64,000 nt of DNA from Aquabacterium parvum (GCF_001447195.1 NZ_LFRI01000245.1:1-64000); one strand, 5' to 3'; positions 42,868-53,995 are shown, numbered from the stretch's first letter. Translations and numbers: made by a program. Notes: generated from the letters alone by a model not told the origin.

Positions 42868-44085
42868 ATGCCAACCCGCACCACTTCAAGCGCCCCGAGC
42901 GCCCCAAGCATCGCCCGCCCCACGAACACGCCACGGCCCGCCGCCCCAGGCGCCGTGCTCGCGGTGCTGGCGCTGGCCCTCGTGCTGCTGGCGATCACCG
43001 CCCCGCTCATGCAGGTCGACCCGGGCGACTTCACCCTGCAGCCGCGCGCCTGGTGGCAGGCCGAGGGCCTTGCCGACACGCTGTGGCAGCTGCTCACGCC
43101 CGCCACCCTGGCGCTGGCCGCCTTGCGCGCCCTGTGGCCTTCGCCTGGGCTGCCCGCCACGGCCCTGTTGAGCGCCCTGGCCTTGCTGGGCGGCGCTGGC
43201 CTCGTTCACCTGGCCCCGAGCGACGACACCCGCGTGGTCGCTGGCGGCTACTGGCTCGCCACCTTGGCGCTGGCGCTGCTGAGCGGGGTCACGGTGCGGC
43301 GCTGGGCCCACCTGCCTGACTCACCGCGCGCACGCGCCATGACCGCCGGCCTCTTCGGCCTGTGGCTGCTGTTGTTGTGGGAGCAGCTGGTGACGGCCTT
43401 TGCCGTGCCGCGTGTGCTGCTGCCACCGCCGTCGTCGGTCGCCGTGGCGCTGTGGACGCACGCCGGCACGCTGGGCGCCGACCTGGTGCAGACCGTGGGC
43501 AAGGCCGTGTTCATCGGCTACGCGCTCGGTTGCGGCCTGGGCGTGCTCACCGGCATCGCCATCGACCGCTTGCCCTTCCTGCAGCGCGGCCTGCTGCCCA
43601 TTGCCTCGCTGAGCAGCACCGTGCCGCTGGTGGGCGTGGCGCCAATTGCGGTGATGTGGTTCGGCTTCGACTGGCCCTCCAAGGCTGCCGTGATCGTGCT
43701 GATGACCTTTTTCCCGGCGCTCATCAGCACGCTGGCCGGGCTGCAAGCAGCGGGCAAGCTCGAGCGCGAGCTGATGCACTCGTACGCCGCCAGCTACCGC
43801 CGCACGCTGCTGGATCTGCGCCTGCCCGTGGCCCTGCCCTTCATCTTCAGTGCGCTCAAGGTCAACGCCTCGCTGGCGCTGATCGGCGCCATCGTGGCCG
43901 AGTTCTTCGGCTCGCCCACGGTGGGGCTGGGCTTTCGCATCTCGACCGAGGCCTCGCGCATGAACATGCCCCTGGTGTGGGCCACGATCGTCGTGGCCAG
44001 CGCCACGGGGATGCTGTTCTACGCGGGCCTGAGCCGCCTGGAGCGGCGCGTGAACTTCTGGCATCCCTCGGTGCGATCGGCCTGA
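42868..44085 (+). CDS. ABC transporter permease (second)
   Basis: 405 aa, longer than usual: the first 170 residues contain additional hydrophobic helices before the BPD_transp_1 domain (about 180-400), whose EAA loop reads KLERELMHSYAASYRRTLLD. The starting ATG at 42868 follows GGGA at a workable distance. Together with the previous gene it forms the membrane part of the importer. The N-terminal extension is typical of ThiX/SsuC relatives with extra helices but its role is unknown. Confidence 0.87.
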   Translation: MPTRTTSSAPSAPSIARPTNTPRPAAPGAVLAVLALALVLLAITAPLMQVDPGDFTLQPRAWWQAEGLADTLWQLLTPATLALAALRALWPSPGLPATALLSALALLGGAGLVHLAPSDDTRVVAGGYWLATLALALLSGVTVRRWAHLPDSPRARAMTAGLFGLWLLLLWEQLVTAFAVPRVLLPPPSSVAVALWTHAGTLGADLVQTVGKAVFIGYALGCGLGVLTGIAIDRLPFLQRGLLPIASLSSTVPLVGVAPIAVMWFGFDWPSKAAVIVLMTFFPALISTLAGLQAAGKLERELMHSYAASYRRTLLDLRLPVALPFIFSALKVNASLALIGAIVAEFFGSPTVGLGFRISTEASRMNMPLVWATIVVASATGMLFYAGLSRLERRVNFWHPSVRSA

Positions 44086-44139
44086 TCGCGCGCCCGGGTG
44101 CGCCTCTTTTTTCTCCACCCCTTGTCACAGGAGCTCTCG

Positions 44140-45144
44140 ATGAACCGCATGTCTTCCCTGTTCCGGCTGGCCCTGCTGTCTGCCTGCGCGACCGTGGGCC
44201 TGTCCGCCCACGCCGCCGAAAAGGTCGTGCTGCAACTCAAGTGGGTGCCCCAGGCCCAGTTCGCTGGCTACTACGTCGCACAGGCCAAGGGCTACTACTC
44301 GGCAGCCGGACTGGACGTGACCATCAAGCCCGGCGGCACCGACGTCTCGCCCGTGCAGGTGCTGGCCGGCAAGTCCGCCGACGTCATCGTCAACTGGATG
44401 CCCGATGCCCTGGCCGCGCGCGAGAACGGCGTGCCGCTGGTCAACATCGCGCAGGTCTTCGACAAATCGGGGCTGATGCTGACGTGCAAGAAGTCCGCAG
44501 GGGTGAGCAACCCGAAGGACTTCAAGGGCAAGACGCTGGGCGTCTGGTACGGCGGCAACGAGTACCCCTTCCTGAGCTGGATGGGCAAACTCGGTCTGCA
44601 ACCGGGCAAGGACATCACCGTGCTCAAGCAGGGCTTCAACGTCGACCCGCTGCTGCAGAACCAGGCCGCCTGCATCTCGACCATGGTCTACAACGAGTAC
44701 TGGCAGGTGGTGGACGCCGGCGTCAAGGAAAGCGAGCTGACCACCTTCTTCTACCAGGACCAGGGCGTGGCCACGCTGGAAGACGGCCTGTACGTGCTGG
44801 GCCCCAACCTGCGCGACAAGGCCTTCGTGGCCAAGATGGCCAAGTTCGTCAAGGCCAGCCTCAAGGGCTGGAGCGACGCCGTCAAGAACCCCGAGGAAGC
44901 CGCCAAGATCGTGGTCGCCAACGACACCTCGGGCAGCGCCAGCCTCGCCGTGCAAAAGCGCCAGATGGAGAACGTGGCCAAGCTGATCTCCAACGCCGGC
45001 ACCGCCAAGATGGGCGTGCTCGACCCCGCCGCTTACGAGCGCACGGTCAAGGTGCTGTTGGGTGGCGGCAGCGACCCGGTCATCAAGAAGGACCCGGGCA
45101 AGGCCGCCATGACGCACCTGGTCACCGACATGGCCGCAAAATGA
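44140..45144 (+). CDS. THI5/NMT1-like ABC substrate-binding protein
   Basis: 334 aa periplasmic protein. Signal peptide ending LSAHAAE (about residue 26), then the SsuA/THI5-like fold: VVLQLKWVPQAQFAGYYVAQ, AKGYYSAAGLDVTIKPGG, ADVIVNWMPDALAARENGVP and FNVDPLLQNQAACIS. THI5-type folds bind the pyrimidine HMP; here context points to a pyrimidine base or its breakdown product, which is inference. CAGGAG lies eight bases before ATG 44140. Confidence 0.9.
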   Translation: MNRMSSLFRLALLSACATVGLSAHAAEKVVLQLKWVPQAQFAGYYVAQAKGYYSAAGLDVTIKPGGTDVSPVQVLAGKSADVIVNWMPDALAARENGVPLVNIAQVFDKSGLMLTCKKSAGVSNPKDFKGKTLGVWYGGNEYPFLSWMGKLGLQPGKDITVLKQGFNVDPLLQNQAACISTMVYNEYWQVVDAGVKESELTTFFYQDQGVATLEDGLYVLGPNLRDKAFVAKMAKFVKASLKGWSDAVKNPEEAAKIVVANDTSGSASLAVQKRQMENVAKLISNAGTAKMGVLDPAAYERTVKVLLGGGSDPVIKKDPGKAAMTHLVTDMAAK

Positions 45145-45148
45145 CAGC

Positions 45149-45793
45149 ATGAGCACCCAGGCGGCACCGGCGAAAAGACAGGTTAGGCAACTCAGCGAGT
45201 CGGCCATCCTGCGTGCTGCCGAGCGGGTGTTCGCGCGGGCCGGCTTCGGCGGGGCCACCATGGCCGACATCGCCGACGAAGCCGGCCTGCCCAAGGCCAA
45301 CCTGCACTACTACTTCGGCAGCAAGCGCGAGCTCTACCGCGCCGTGCTCGGCGTGACCAAGCAGGACTGGCTGGCCCCGCTCGAAGCCATCACGCCCGAG
45401 GCCGATCCCGCCGAGGCGCTGGCACGCTACATCCGCCTGAAGATGGCCTTGTCGGCCGAACGGCCCGATGCCTCGCGCGTGTTCGCCAACGAGCTCATCC
45501 ACGGCGCCACGGTGGTGATGGACCTGCTGCGCACCGACTTGCGCCAGCAGGTGCGCGCCAAAGCTGCGGTCATCGACGCCTGGATCGCGCAAGGCCGCAT
45601 GGCGCCGCTCGACAGCACCCACCTGTTCTTCACCATCTGGGCGGCCACGCAGACCTACGCCGACTTCGACGTGCAGATCCGCGCCGTGCTGGGCCGCGAA
45701 ACCTTGCGACCGGCCGATCACAAGCGCGCCACGGAGCACGTGGTGCAACTGATCTTGCGGGGGTGTGGATTGCAGGTACCGCTGGCGGCCTGA
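45149..45793 (+). CDS. rutR: TetR-family regulator, RutR-like
   Basis: 214 aa. N-terminal TetR HTH (SAILRAAERVFARAGFGGAT, MADIADEAGLPKANLHYYFG) and a C-terminal domain like RutR/YcdC (LARYIRLKMALSAERPDASR, FANELIHGATVVMDLL). E. coli RutR is the uracil/thymine-responsive repressor of pyrimidine catabolism. The gene starts four bases after the binding-protein gene, in the importer operon, and two RutR-type palindromes lie upstream of the importer and of preT. I therefore infer it represses both operons and is autoregulated. Confidence 0.87.
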   Translation: MSTQAAPAKRQVRQLSESAILRAAERVFARAGFGGATMADIADEAGLPKANLHYYFGSKRELYRAVLGVTKQDWLAPLEAITPEADPAEALARYIRLKMALSAERPDASRVFANELIHGATVVMDLLRTDLRQQVRAKAAVIDAWIAQGRMAPLDSTHLFFTIWAATQTYADFDVQIRAVLGRETLRPADHKRATEHVVQLILRGCGLQVPLAA

Positions 45794-45831
45794 GGCTCGC
45801 TCGATCGCACCGAAGAGCCCATCCACCTGCC

Positions 45832-47100
45832 TCACGCAGGCACGACACCCGCCCGGTTCAGCATCGCGTGCAGCAGCACGTTGCAGCCGGCTTCGAGGTG
45901 TTCGGCCTTCGCGTCTTCGATCTCGTTGTGGCTGATGCCATCCTTGCAGGGCACGAAGATCATCCCGGCCGGTGCCAGGCGCGCCACGTACACGGCATCG
46001 TGCCCAGCACCTGACACGCAAGGCATGTTCGAGTAACCCAGCGCCTGCGTGGCCTGGCGCACCGCGTCGATGCAGCCGGCTTCAAAGGGCACGGCCGGGT
46101 AGTGCGACACCTCTTCGATCTCCACCTTCAGGCCCGACTCCGTGGCCATGCCTTGCGCGAAGGCGCGGATCTCCGCGTCCATCTGGTCAAGCAGCTCGTT
46201 GCTGACGTTGCGCAGGTCCATCGAGAATTTCACCCGCCCCGGGATCACGTTGCGGCTGTTGGGGTGCACCTGCACCATGCCCACCGTGCCGCGCCCATGC
46301 GGCTGGTGGCGCATGGCCACGGCCACCACCTCCTGCATGATCTTCGTGGCCACCTGCAGCGCGTCCTTGCGCAGGCCCATGGGCGTGGGCCCGGCATGGG
46401 ACTCCATGCCCGTGACGGTGCAGTCGTACCAGCGGATGCCCAGCACCGCTTCGACCACGCCGATCGTGATGCCGTGGTCCTCCAGCACCGGCCCCTGCTC
46501 GATGTGTGCCTCGAAGTAGGCGCCCACCGGGTGCTGCCCCGGCACCTCGTCGCCGATGTAGCCGATGCGCTGCAGCTCGTCCTTCACCGTCTTGCCGTCC
46601 ACGTCTTTCGCGGCATACGCCGTCTCCAGCGAGAAGGCCTTGGCGAACACGCCCGAGCCCATCATCACCGGCACGAAGCGCGAGCCCTCCTCGTTGGTCC
46701 AGAAGGCCACCTCGATGGGCGCCTCGGTCTGCAGGCCCAGGTCGTTGAGCGTGCGCACCACCTCCAGGCCCGCGAGCACACCATAGTTGCCATCGAACTT
46801 GCCACCCGTGGGCTGGGTGTCGATGTGGCTGCCGGTCATGACCGGTGGCAGCGCGTTGTTGCGGCCGGGTCGGCGCATGAACACGTTGCCGATCTGGTCG
46901 ACCGTGATGGACATGCCAGCCTCGCGCGCCCAGCCGATGACCAGGTCCCGTCCTTGCCGGTCCAGGTCGGTCAGCGCCAGGCGGCAGACACCGCCCTTGG
47001 GCGTGGCACCGATGCGCGCCAACTCCATCAGCGCTTGCCACAAGCGATCGCCGTTGACGCGCCAGGTGGTGGAGGGGCCTTCGATCGTGCTGGTCGTCAT
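45832..47100 (-). CDS. hyuC: Zn-dependent amidohydrolase, probable beta-ureidopropionase/N-carbamoyl-amidase
   Basis: 422 aa M20-like amidase/hydantoinase-carbamoylase family. Metal-binding residues are in GSHIDTQPTGGKFDGNYG and WTNEEGSRF, plus HAGPTPMGLRKDAL and GAGHDAVYVARLAP. It should hydrolyse N-carbamoyl-beta-alanine (and the beta-aminoisobutyrate analogue) to the free beta-amino acid, CO2 and ammonia, the last reductive step. Start at 47100 follows from conservation of the N-terminus. It is the last gene of the leftward preT-preA-hydantoinase group, 82 bp after the dihydropyrimidinase. Confidence 0.9.
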   Translation of the reverse strand: MTTSTIEGPSTTWRVNGDRLWQALMELARIGATPKGGVCRLALTDLDRQGRDLVIGWAREAGMSITVDQIGNVFMRRPGRNNALPPVMTGSHIDTQPTGGKFDGNYGVLAGLEVVRTLNDLGLQTEAPIEVAFWTNEEGSRFVPVMMGSGVFAKAFSLETAYAAKDVDGKTVKDELQRIGYIGDEVPGQHPVGAYFEAHIEQGPVLEDHGITIGVVEAVLGIRWYDCTVTGMESHAGPTPMGLRKDALQVATKIMQEVVAVAMRHQPHGRGTVGMVQVHPNSRNVIPGRVKFSMDLRNVSNELLDQMDAEIRAFAQGMATESGLKVEIEEVSHYPAVPFEAGCIDAVRQATQALGYSNMPCVSGAGHDAVYVARLAPAGMIFVPCKDGISHNEIEDAKAEHLEAGCNVLLHAMLNRAGVVPA

Positions 47101-47182
47101 GTCATTCCTTTCCTGGCACCTTCGGCCGAGGACGTTGGCGCAAGCCGGTGCGCGCAGCCAGACGTTGGCGTCATCGCGTGCT

Positions 47183-48685
<1,503 letters not shown>

Positions 48686-49990
48686 TCAGGCCGTCACGGC
48701 CATGGGGTTGTTGGGGTGCTGCGTCCAGTTCAAAGGCTCGGCCAGCACGGGCTCCCCGGTGCGCGCATCGATCTCGCCAGGGGCCAGGTCGCGCATGGTG
48801 ATGCACGACTCCACCGGGCACACCGACACGCACAGGTTGCAACCCACGCACTCCTCTTCCTTGACCTCGAAGTGCCTCACGCCGTCTTTGATGGCGGTGA
48901 TGGCCTGGTGCGAGGTGTCTTCGCACACCACGTGGCAGCGCCCGCAGCTGATGCACTTGTCGGGGTCGATCACCGCTTTGGAGACATGGCGCAGGTTCAG
49001 GTGGCGCCAGTCGGTCACGGTCGGCACGGCACGCCCCACGATCTGCTCGACCGAGGTGAAGCCCATGTCGTCCATGTAGTGGCTCAGGCCGCTGGCCATC
49101 TCCTGCACGATCTTGAAGCCATGCACCATGGCGGCCGTGCACACCTGCACCGTGCCTGCGCCCAGCGCCATGAAGTCCAGCGCGTCGCGCCAGCTTCCCA
49201 CGCCACCGATGCCCGAGATCGGCAGGCCCGCCGTCTCGGGGCTGCGCGCGATCTCGGCCACCATGTTCAGCGCGATGGGCCGCACCGCCGGGCCGCAGTA
49301 GCCACCGTGCGAGCCCATGCCACCGGTCGACGGCACCATGGTCAGCGTGCGCGGGTCCACACCCATGATCGAGTTGATGGTGTTGATGAGCGAGACCGCG
49401 TCGGCTCCGCCGCGCTTGGCCGCCTGCGCAGGCTGGCGCACGTCGGTGATGTTGGGCGTGAGCTTGACGATCACCGGCAATCGCGTGTGCAGCCTGGCCC
49501 AGGCCGTGACCATCTCGATGTACTCGGGCACCTGGCCCACGGCCGAGCCCATGCCGCGCTCGCTCATGCCGTGCGGGCAGCCGAAGTTCAGCTCCACGCC
49601 ATCGGCCCCGGTGTCCTCCACCTGCCGAAGGATGTTGCGCCACGACTGCTCGTTGCACGGCACCATGATCGAGACCACCAGCGCGCGATCAGGCCAGTCG
49701 CGCTTGACCTGGCGGATCTCTTCGAGGTTCACCGCCAGTGGCCGGTCCGTGATCAGCTCGATGTTGTTCAGGCCCATGACGCGGCGGTCCGGCGTGAGCA
49801 GCGTGCTGTAGCGCGGGCCGCTCACGTTGACCACCGGTGGGTCCTCGCCCAGCGTCTTCCACACCACGCCGCCCCAACCCGCCTCGAAGGCGCGGTTGAC
49901 GTTGTAGGCCTTGTCGGTGGGCGGCGCCGAGGCCAGCCAGAAGGGGTTCGGGCTCTTGATGCCCACGAAGTTGCTGCGCAGGTCGGCCAT
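48686..49990 (-). CDS. preA: NAD-dependent dihydropyrimidine dehydrogenase subunit PreA
   Basis: 434 aa. FMN-dependent TIM barrel (1-320; GVVWKTLGEDPPVVNVSGPR, NFGCPHGMSERGMGSAVGQ, IKLTPNITD-like VIVKLTPNITDV) followed by two 4Fe-4S motifs, CISCGRCHVVCEDTSHQA and CVGCNLCVSVCPVESC. It reduces uracil and thymine to the dihydro forms with PreT. It lies two bases from preT in the same operon. This ferredoxin-type tail is the bacterial counterpart of the mammalian DPYD C-terminus. Confidence 0.95.
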   Translation of the reverse strand: MADLRSNFVGIKSPNPFWLASAPPTDKAYNVNRAFEAGWGGVVWKTLGEDPPVVNVSGPRYSTLLTPDRRVMGLNNIELITDRPLAVNLEEIRQVKRDWPDRALVVSIMVPCNEQSWRNILRQVEDTGADGVELNFGCPHGMSERGMGSAVGQVPEYIEMVTAWARLHTRLPVIVKLTPNITDVRQPAQAAKRGGADAVSLINTINSIMGVDPRTLTMVPSTGGMGSHGGYCGPAVRPIALNMVAEIARSPETAGLPISGIGGVGSWRDALDFMALGAGTVQVCTAAMVHGFKIVQEMASGLSHYMDDMGFTSVEQIVGRAVPTVTDWRHLNLRHVSKAVIDPDKCISCGRCHVVCEDTSHQAITAIKDGVRHFEVKEEECVGCNLCVSVCPVESCITMRDLAPGEIDARTGEPVLAEPLNWTQHPNNPMAVTA

Positions 49991-49992
49991 GT

Positions 49993-51327
49993 TCAGGACT
50001 CCGTTTGAAAGAAGGCGTGGATGCCGAGCGCGGCCTGCTTGCCGTCCTCAACGGCTTCGACGGTCAGGTCGCGTCCACCGGCGCGGCAATCGCCACCGGC
50101 CCACACACCGGGCAGCGAGGTGCGGCATTGGGCATCGACCTGCAGGCGTCCTTCGGTCATCGCCAGACCGGCCTCGGCCCAGGGGCTGCTCACGAAGGTC
50201 TGCCCGATGGCCTTGAGCACCATGTCGGCCTCGAAGAACGCTGTGTGCTGCGGATCGGCCGTGCCCACAAAGCGCACGCCCGTGACGTGCCCGGCCTCGC
50301 CCAGCAAGGCCTCGGGCGACAGCCCGTGGCGGATCGTCACGCCCTGCGTCTGCGCCCATTGCTGCTCGACCACCGAGGCCGACATCGCCTCGGGCCCACG
50401 CCGGTAAACCATGGTCACCACCTCGGCGCCCAGCAAGCGGGCCTGCACGGCCGCGTCCACCGCCGTCATGCCCCCGCCGATGACCACCACTCGCCGCCCC
50501 ACCGGCACCTCGGCGGGCGACGCAGCCTGGCGCAGCCCGGCGATGAAGTCCACCGCGTCCATCACGCCGGCGAGCTCGGCGTCGCCCTGCAAGCCCAGGC
50601 TGCGCGTGCCCGCCAGGCCCACGCCGATGAACACCGCGTCGTGCTGCGCTTGCAGCGTGCTGAGCTGCGCCGGCTCGCTCAGCCTGTAGCCGGGCTCGAT
50701 GGTGATCCCGCCGATGGACAGCAGCCAGTCCACCTCGCGCCGCGCGAAGTCGCCCGCCGTCTTGTAGGTGGCCAGCCCGTACTCGTTGAGACCACCCGGC
50801 TTGGCATGGGCGTCGTAAATGGTCACGTCGTGGCCCAGTCGCGCCAGGGTGTGCGCACACGCCAGCCCTGCGGGCCCCGCGCCCACCACGGCCACGTGCC
50901 GCCCCGTCGTCGCGGCCCGCGTGAACACTGGCCTCGCCCCATCTGCCATCACCGCATCGACGGCATGGCGCTGCAGCCGCCCGATCTCGATGGCCTTGCC
51001 CTGCTGCGTCTGGCGCACGCAGACGGCCTCGCACAGCTCCTCGGTCGGGCACACCCGCGCGCACATCCCGCCCAGCGAGTTGGCGTCCAGGATGGCCTCG
51101 GCAGCACCACGCAGGTTGCCATCTGCGATGCGTCGGATGAAGCTGGGCACGTCGATGCCCGTCGGACAGGCCTGCTGGCAAGGCGCGTCGTGGCAATAGA
51201 GGCAGCGCTCGGCCTCGATCACCGCCTGCATCGCCGTCAAGGCGGGCACGGCATCGCCGAAGCGCTCGGCATACGCATCCGCCGACAGGCGGGCAGCACG
51301 GACATCGGGGCAGGCACTCTGGCTCAC
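49993..51327 (-). CDS. preT: NAD-dependent dihydropyrimidine dehydrogenase subunit PreT
   Basis: 444 aa glutamate-synthase-beta-like oxidoreductase. Cys motifs CLYCHDAPCQQACPTGIDVP and CARVCPTEELCEAVC bind Fe-S; FAD and NAD folds follow ([39 protein letters not shown]). It passes electrons from NADH to PreA. The start is GTG at 51327 with GGAGG seven bases upstream. A RutR-type operator lies 24 bp upstream at 51352-51367. Confidence 0.94.
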   Translation of the reverse strand: MSQSACPDVRAARLSADAYAERFGDAVPALTAMQAVIEAERCLYCHDAPCQQACPTGIDVPSFIRRIADGNLRGAAEAILDANSLGGMCARVCPTEELCEAVCVRQTQQGKAIEIGRLQRHAVDAVMADGARPVFTRAATTGRHVAVVGAGPAGLACAHTLARLGHDVTIYDAHAKPGGLNEYGLATYKTAGDFARREVDWLLSIGGITIEPGYRLSEPAQLSTLQAQHDAVFIGVGLAGTRSLGLQGDAELAGVMDAVDFIAGLRQAASPAEVPVGRRVVVIGGGMTAVDAAVQARLLGAEVVTMVYRRGPEAMSASVVEQQWAQTQGVTIRHGLSPEALLGEAGHVTGVRFVGTADPQHTAFFEADMVLKAIGQTFVSSPWAEAGLAMTEGRLQVDAQCRTSLPGVWAGGDCRAGGRDLTVEAVEDGKQAALGIHAFFQTES

Positions 51328-51351
51328 GGCTCATCCTCCGTTGGATGCAAC

Positions 51352-51367
51352 TTGACCAAATGGTCAG
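51352..51367 (-). promoter_or_regulatory. RutR-type operator upstream of preT
   Basis: TTGACCAAATGGTCAG matches 13 of 14 defined positions of TTGACCAnnTGGTCAA. In the direction of preT transcription it reads CTGACCATTTGGTCAA, preceded by TGAAAAC, as at the importer operon. It is 24 bp from the GTG start. Confidence 0.85.
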
Positions 51368-51510
51368 GTTTTCAAGGAGAGCCTCATGCTTAAAGCGTGC
51401 CAGGGCTGAAGCGCTCCTGGCGCACGCTGGAGGTGCGCGCTCCGGGCATCGGGCTCCGGGCGCAGGCCATGGCCAGCCCCGACTCCAGCCGAGCACGGCA
51501 AGCGCCCAAG

Positions 51511-51537
51511 AAAAAGCCGGGCGCGAAGGCCCGGCTT
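51511..51537 (-). terminator. intrinsic terminator after the peroxiredoxin gene
   Basis: Minus strand: nine-bp stem AAGCCGGGC/GCCCGGCTT with a six-base loop, followed by five T residues (51511-51515). Confidence 0.85.
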
Positions 51538-51578
51538 GCACCGTCAACAGGCGCGAAGCGCGCCATGACAGGGAGGGA

Positions 51579-52085
51579 TCAGCCCTGCACCTGCTTGAGC
51601 AGGGTCTCGGCGTCGCTGACCGCGAAGCCGCCGCCCTTTTCGTCGTTGAGCTGCGTGACCACGCCATCCTTGACCAGCATCGAATAGCGGCCCGAGCGCA
51701 GGCCCAGGCCTTTCTCGCTCAGGTCCAGCGTCAGGCCCGTGGCCTTGGCGAACGCCGCGCTGCCGTCCGCCATCATGCGCACCTTGCCTGCGGCCTTGAG
51801 CTCGCGACCCCACGCGCCCATCACGAAGGCGTCGTTGACCGACACGCACCAGATTTCGTCGACACCCGCGGCCTTGAACTGCTCGAACAGATCGATGTAG
51901 CCGGGGGCGTGCTTGGCTGAACACGTGGGCGTGAACGCGCCAGGCAGGCCGAAGATGGCCACGGTCTTGCCTGCGGTGTTCTTTTCGATGTCAAAGGGAT
52001 TGGGGCCCAGGCTGCAACCCTCACCTTCCACTTCGATGTACTCGAACAGCGTGCCTGCGGGCAGCTTGTCTCCAACCTTGATCAT
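51579..52085 (-). CDS. peroxiredoxin (Prx5-type)
   Basis: 168 aa thiol peroxidase of the Prx5/redoxin subfamily. Peroxidatic Cys lies in FGLPGAFTPTCSAKHAPGYI, with conserved Arg in LGLRSGRYSMLV. It reduces hydrogen and alkyl peroxides, using glutaredoxin or thioredoxin. ATG at 52085 has GAGGAG upstream. A terminator follows at 51511-51537. It sits just past the end of the S10 operon, where many genomes place rplN. Confidence 0.93.
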   Translation of the reverse strand: MIKVGDKLPAGTLFEYIEVEGEGCSLGPNPFDIEKNTAGKTVAIFGLPGAFTPTCSAKHAPGYIDLFEQFKAAGVDEIWCVSVNDAFVMGAWGRELKAAGKVRMMADGSAAFAKATGLTLDLSEKGLGLRSGRYSMLVKDGVVTQLNDEKGGGFAVSDAETLLKQVQG

Positions 52086-52152
52086 GCGGAACTCCTCTTG
52101 TGCGATGTGCGTCAAGCGTGGCCGGGCGCGATGAACAGATCAAGCGCCCATG

Positions 52153-52189
52153 AAAAAACCGGCGCCAGTATGACTGGACGCCGGTTTTT
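52153..52189 (-). terminator. bidirectional terminator between rpsQ and the peroxiredoxin gene
   Basis: 11-bp stem AAAAACCGGCG/CGCCGGTTTTT around CCAGTATGACTGG, which itself can pair. With A and T tails it should stop transcription from the S10 operon on the minus strand. Confidence 0.85.
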
Positions 52190-52230
52190 GAGGGTGAGCG
52201 GCGGGTTTGACCCCGCCTTCACCGAGGCGA

Positions 52231-52500
52231 TCAGACGCCTTGTGCCTTCTCGACCAGGCGGGTCACGACCCAGTTCTTGGTCTTGGACAGAGGGCGGCTT
52301 TCGCTGATCTCGACCACGTCGCCGACCTTGAACTCGTTGTTCTCGTCGTGAGCGTGGTACTTGTTCGACTTGGCCACGATCTTGCCGTAGAGCTCGTGCT
52401 TGACACGGCGCTCGACCAGCACGGTCACGGTCTTGGCGCGGGCGTCAGAGACGACCTTGCCGACCAGGCTGCGAACCACTTTGGTTTGAGCTTGCGTCAT
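52231..52500 (-). CDS. rpsQ: 30S ribosomal protein S17
   Basis: 89 aa, OB-fold 16S-binding protein of the early 30S core ([38 protein letters not shown] [20 protein letters not shown]). Last gene of the S10 operon here; its ATG overlaps the rpmC stop by four bases (ATGA), a sign of coupling. A strong terminator follows. Confidence 0.98.
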   Translation of the reverse strand: MTQAQTKVVRSLVGKVVSDARAKTVTVLVERRVKHELYGKIVAKSNKYHAHDENNEFKVGDVVEISESRPLSKTKNWVVTRLVEKAQGV

Positions 52501-52700
52501 TTGGCGGCTCCTTGCTTCTTCTCGGCCAGGATGGTCTTGGCGCGAGCGATGTCACGGCGAGTCTTCTTCAGGCTCGAGTGATCGTTCAGTTGCTGGGTGG
52601 CACGCTGCATGCGCAGGTTGAAGTGCGACTTCAGCAAGTCCTTGATTTCGGTTTCCAGTGCGGCCACATCTTTGGCGCGCAGTTCAGAGGCTTTCGCCAT
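52497..52700 (-). CDS. rpmC: 50S ribosomal protein L29
   Basis: 67 aa helical hairpin protein near the peptide exit tunnel ([40 protein letters not shown]). The start at 52700 is the canonical one; seven more in-frame codons upstream are unlikely to be used. It overlaps rpsQ by four bases and lies 21 bp after rplP. Confidence 0.97.
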   Translation of the reverse strand: MAKASELRAKDVAALETEIKDLLKSHFNLRMQRATQQLNDHSSLKKTRRDIARAKTILAEKKQGAAK

Positions 52701-52721
52701 TTCTTTCTCCTTGCGCGTCAA

Positions 52722-53138
52722 TCAGATGCCGAACTGGCGGCCAACGAAGGTCGTGCTCAGCGGCAGCTTTGCAGCAGCCAGCGTGAACGCTTCGCGAGCG
52801 AGCTCTTCGGGCACACCCTGGATCTCGTACAGCACCTTGCCGGGCTGGATTTCGGCGACGTAGTACTCCACGCCACCCTTACCGTTACCCATGCGGACCT
52901 CGGCAGGCTTCTTGGAGATCGGCTTGTCGGGGAAGATGCGGATGAAGATGCGACCGCCGCGCTTGACGTGACGCGAGATGGCACGACGAGCAGCTTCGAT
53001 CTGGCGAGCCGTCAGACGGCCGCGCTCGGTGGCCTTCAGGCCGAAATCGCCGAAGGACACATCGGCGCCACGGGTGGCGACACCCGTGTTGCGGCCTTTG
53101 TGTTCCTTGCGGAACTTGCGACGATTAGGTTGCAACAT
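52722..53138 (-). CDS. rplP: 50S ribosomal protein L16
   Basis: 138 aa, positions tRNA in the A/P sites and binds 23S rRNA ([40 protein letters not shown]). Conserved length and ends. It starts two bases after the rpsC stop, in the usual order rpsC-rplP-rpmC-rpsQ. Confidence 0.98.
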   Translation of the reverse strand: MLQPNRRKFRKEHKGRNTGVATRGADVSFGDFGLKATERGRLTARQIEAARRAISRHVKRGGRIFIRIFPDKPISKKPAEVRMGNGKGGVEYYVAEIQPGKVLYEIQGVPEELAREAFTLAAAKLPLSTTFVGRQFGI

Positions 53139-53140
53139 GT

Positions 53141-53995
53141 TTATTCTCCTTTCGCTTCGGCAGCCGGAGCAGCCTTGCGAACGCGCTTGGCGTCAGCGGC
53201 GACGGCAGGCTTGTCGCTGCCATCAGCCGGAGCGCCGTCGGCACGCGGGGCACCACGGCCAGGACCACGGGGACCACGGCGGTCACCAGGGCGGTCGCTG
53301 CGGGGGCCACGGCGGTTGCGGCGGTCGTCTTGGCTGTCGTCGCCCTTGAGCACAGGGGCTTCGCCATTGGCCAGGCGGTCACCACGGTAGACCCACACCT
53401 TCACACCGATCACACCGTAGGTGGTGTGGGCTTCGGAGAAGCCGTAGTCGATGTCGGCGCGCAGGGTGTGCAGGGGCACACGGCCTTCGCGGTACCACTC
53501 GGTGCGAGCGATTTCGATGCCGTTCAGACGGCCGGCAGACATGATCTTGATGCCCTGAGCGCCCAGGCGCATGGCGTTCTGCATCGCGCGCTTCATGGCG
53601 CGGCGGAACATGATGCGCTTTTCCAGCTGCTGCGTGATCGAGTCGGCGATCAGTTGAGCATCGACTTCAGGCTTGCGCACTTCTTCGATGTTCACCGAGA
53701 CCGGCACGTTCAGGCGCTTGGCCAGTTCGAGCTTCAGGTTTTCGATGTCTTCGCCCTTCTTGCCGATCACCACGCCCGGACGAGCCGAGAAGATGGTGAT
53801 GCGTGCGCTCTTGGCGGGACGCTCGATCAAGATGCGCGACACGGCCGCGTTCTTGAGCTTCTTTTTCAGGAATTCGCGGACTTCCAGGTCTTCAGCCAGC
53901 ATCGAGGCGAAGTTGCGATTGGTGGCGTACCAACGCGATGCCCAGTTGCGGGTGACGGCCAGGCGGAAGCCGGTTGGGTGGATTTTTTGTCCCAT
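53141..53995 (-). CDS. rpsC: 30S ribosomal protein S3 with long basic C-terminal tail
   Basis: 284 aa. KH domain ([18 protein letters not shown]) and S3 C-terminal domain ([34 protein letters not shown]) are complete by about residue 214. Residues 215-284 form an extra tail, first Arg/Gly/Asp/Pro-rich with RRGPR and [10 protein letters not shown], then Ala/Lys-rich. E. coli S3 is 233 aa. The tail has the same GC-rich codon style as the rest, so it looks native. S3 lines the mRNA entry channel, so the tail could contact RNA. Confidence 0.97.
   Translation of the reverse strand: MGQKIHPTGFRLAVTRNWASRWYATNRNFASMLAEDLEVREFLKKKLKNAAVSRILIERPAKSARITIFSARPGVVIGKKGEDIENLKLELAKRLNVPVSVNIEEVRKPEVDAQLIADSITQQLEKRIMFRRAMKRAMQNAMRLGAQGIKIMSAGRLNGIEIARTEWYREGRVPLHTLRADIDYGFSEAHTTYGVIGVKVWVYRGDRLANGEAPVLKGDDSQDDRRNRRGPRSDRPGDRRGPRGPGRGAPRADGAPADGSDKPAVAADAKRVRKAAPAAEAKGE

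Noticed and set aside
44140..45144. Taurine or nitrate binding protein assignment for the ABC importer
   Set aside because: The sequence family is broad (SsuA/THI5). The RutR-type operator and regulator favour pyrimidine-related substrates; neither alternative gene set is present.
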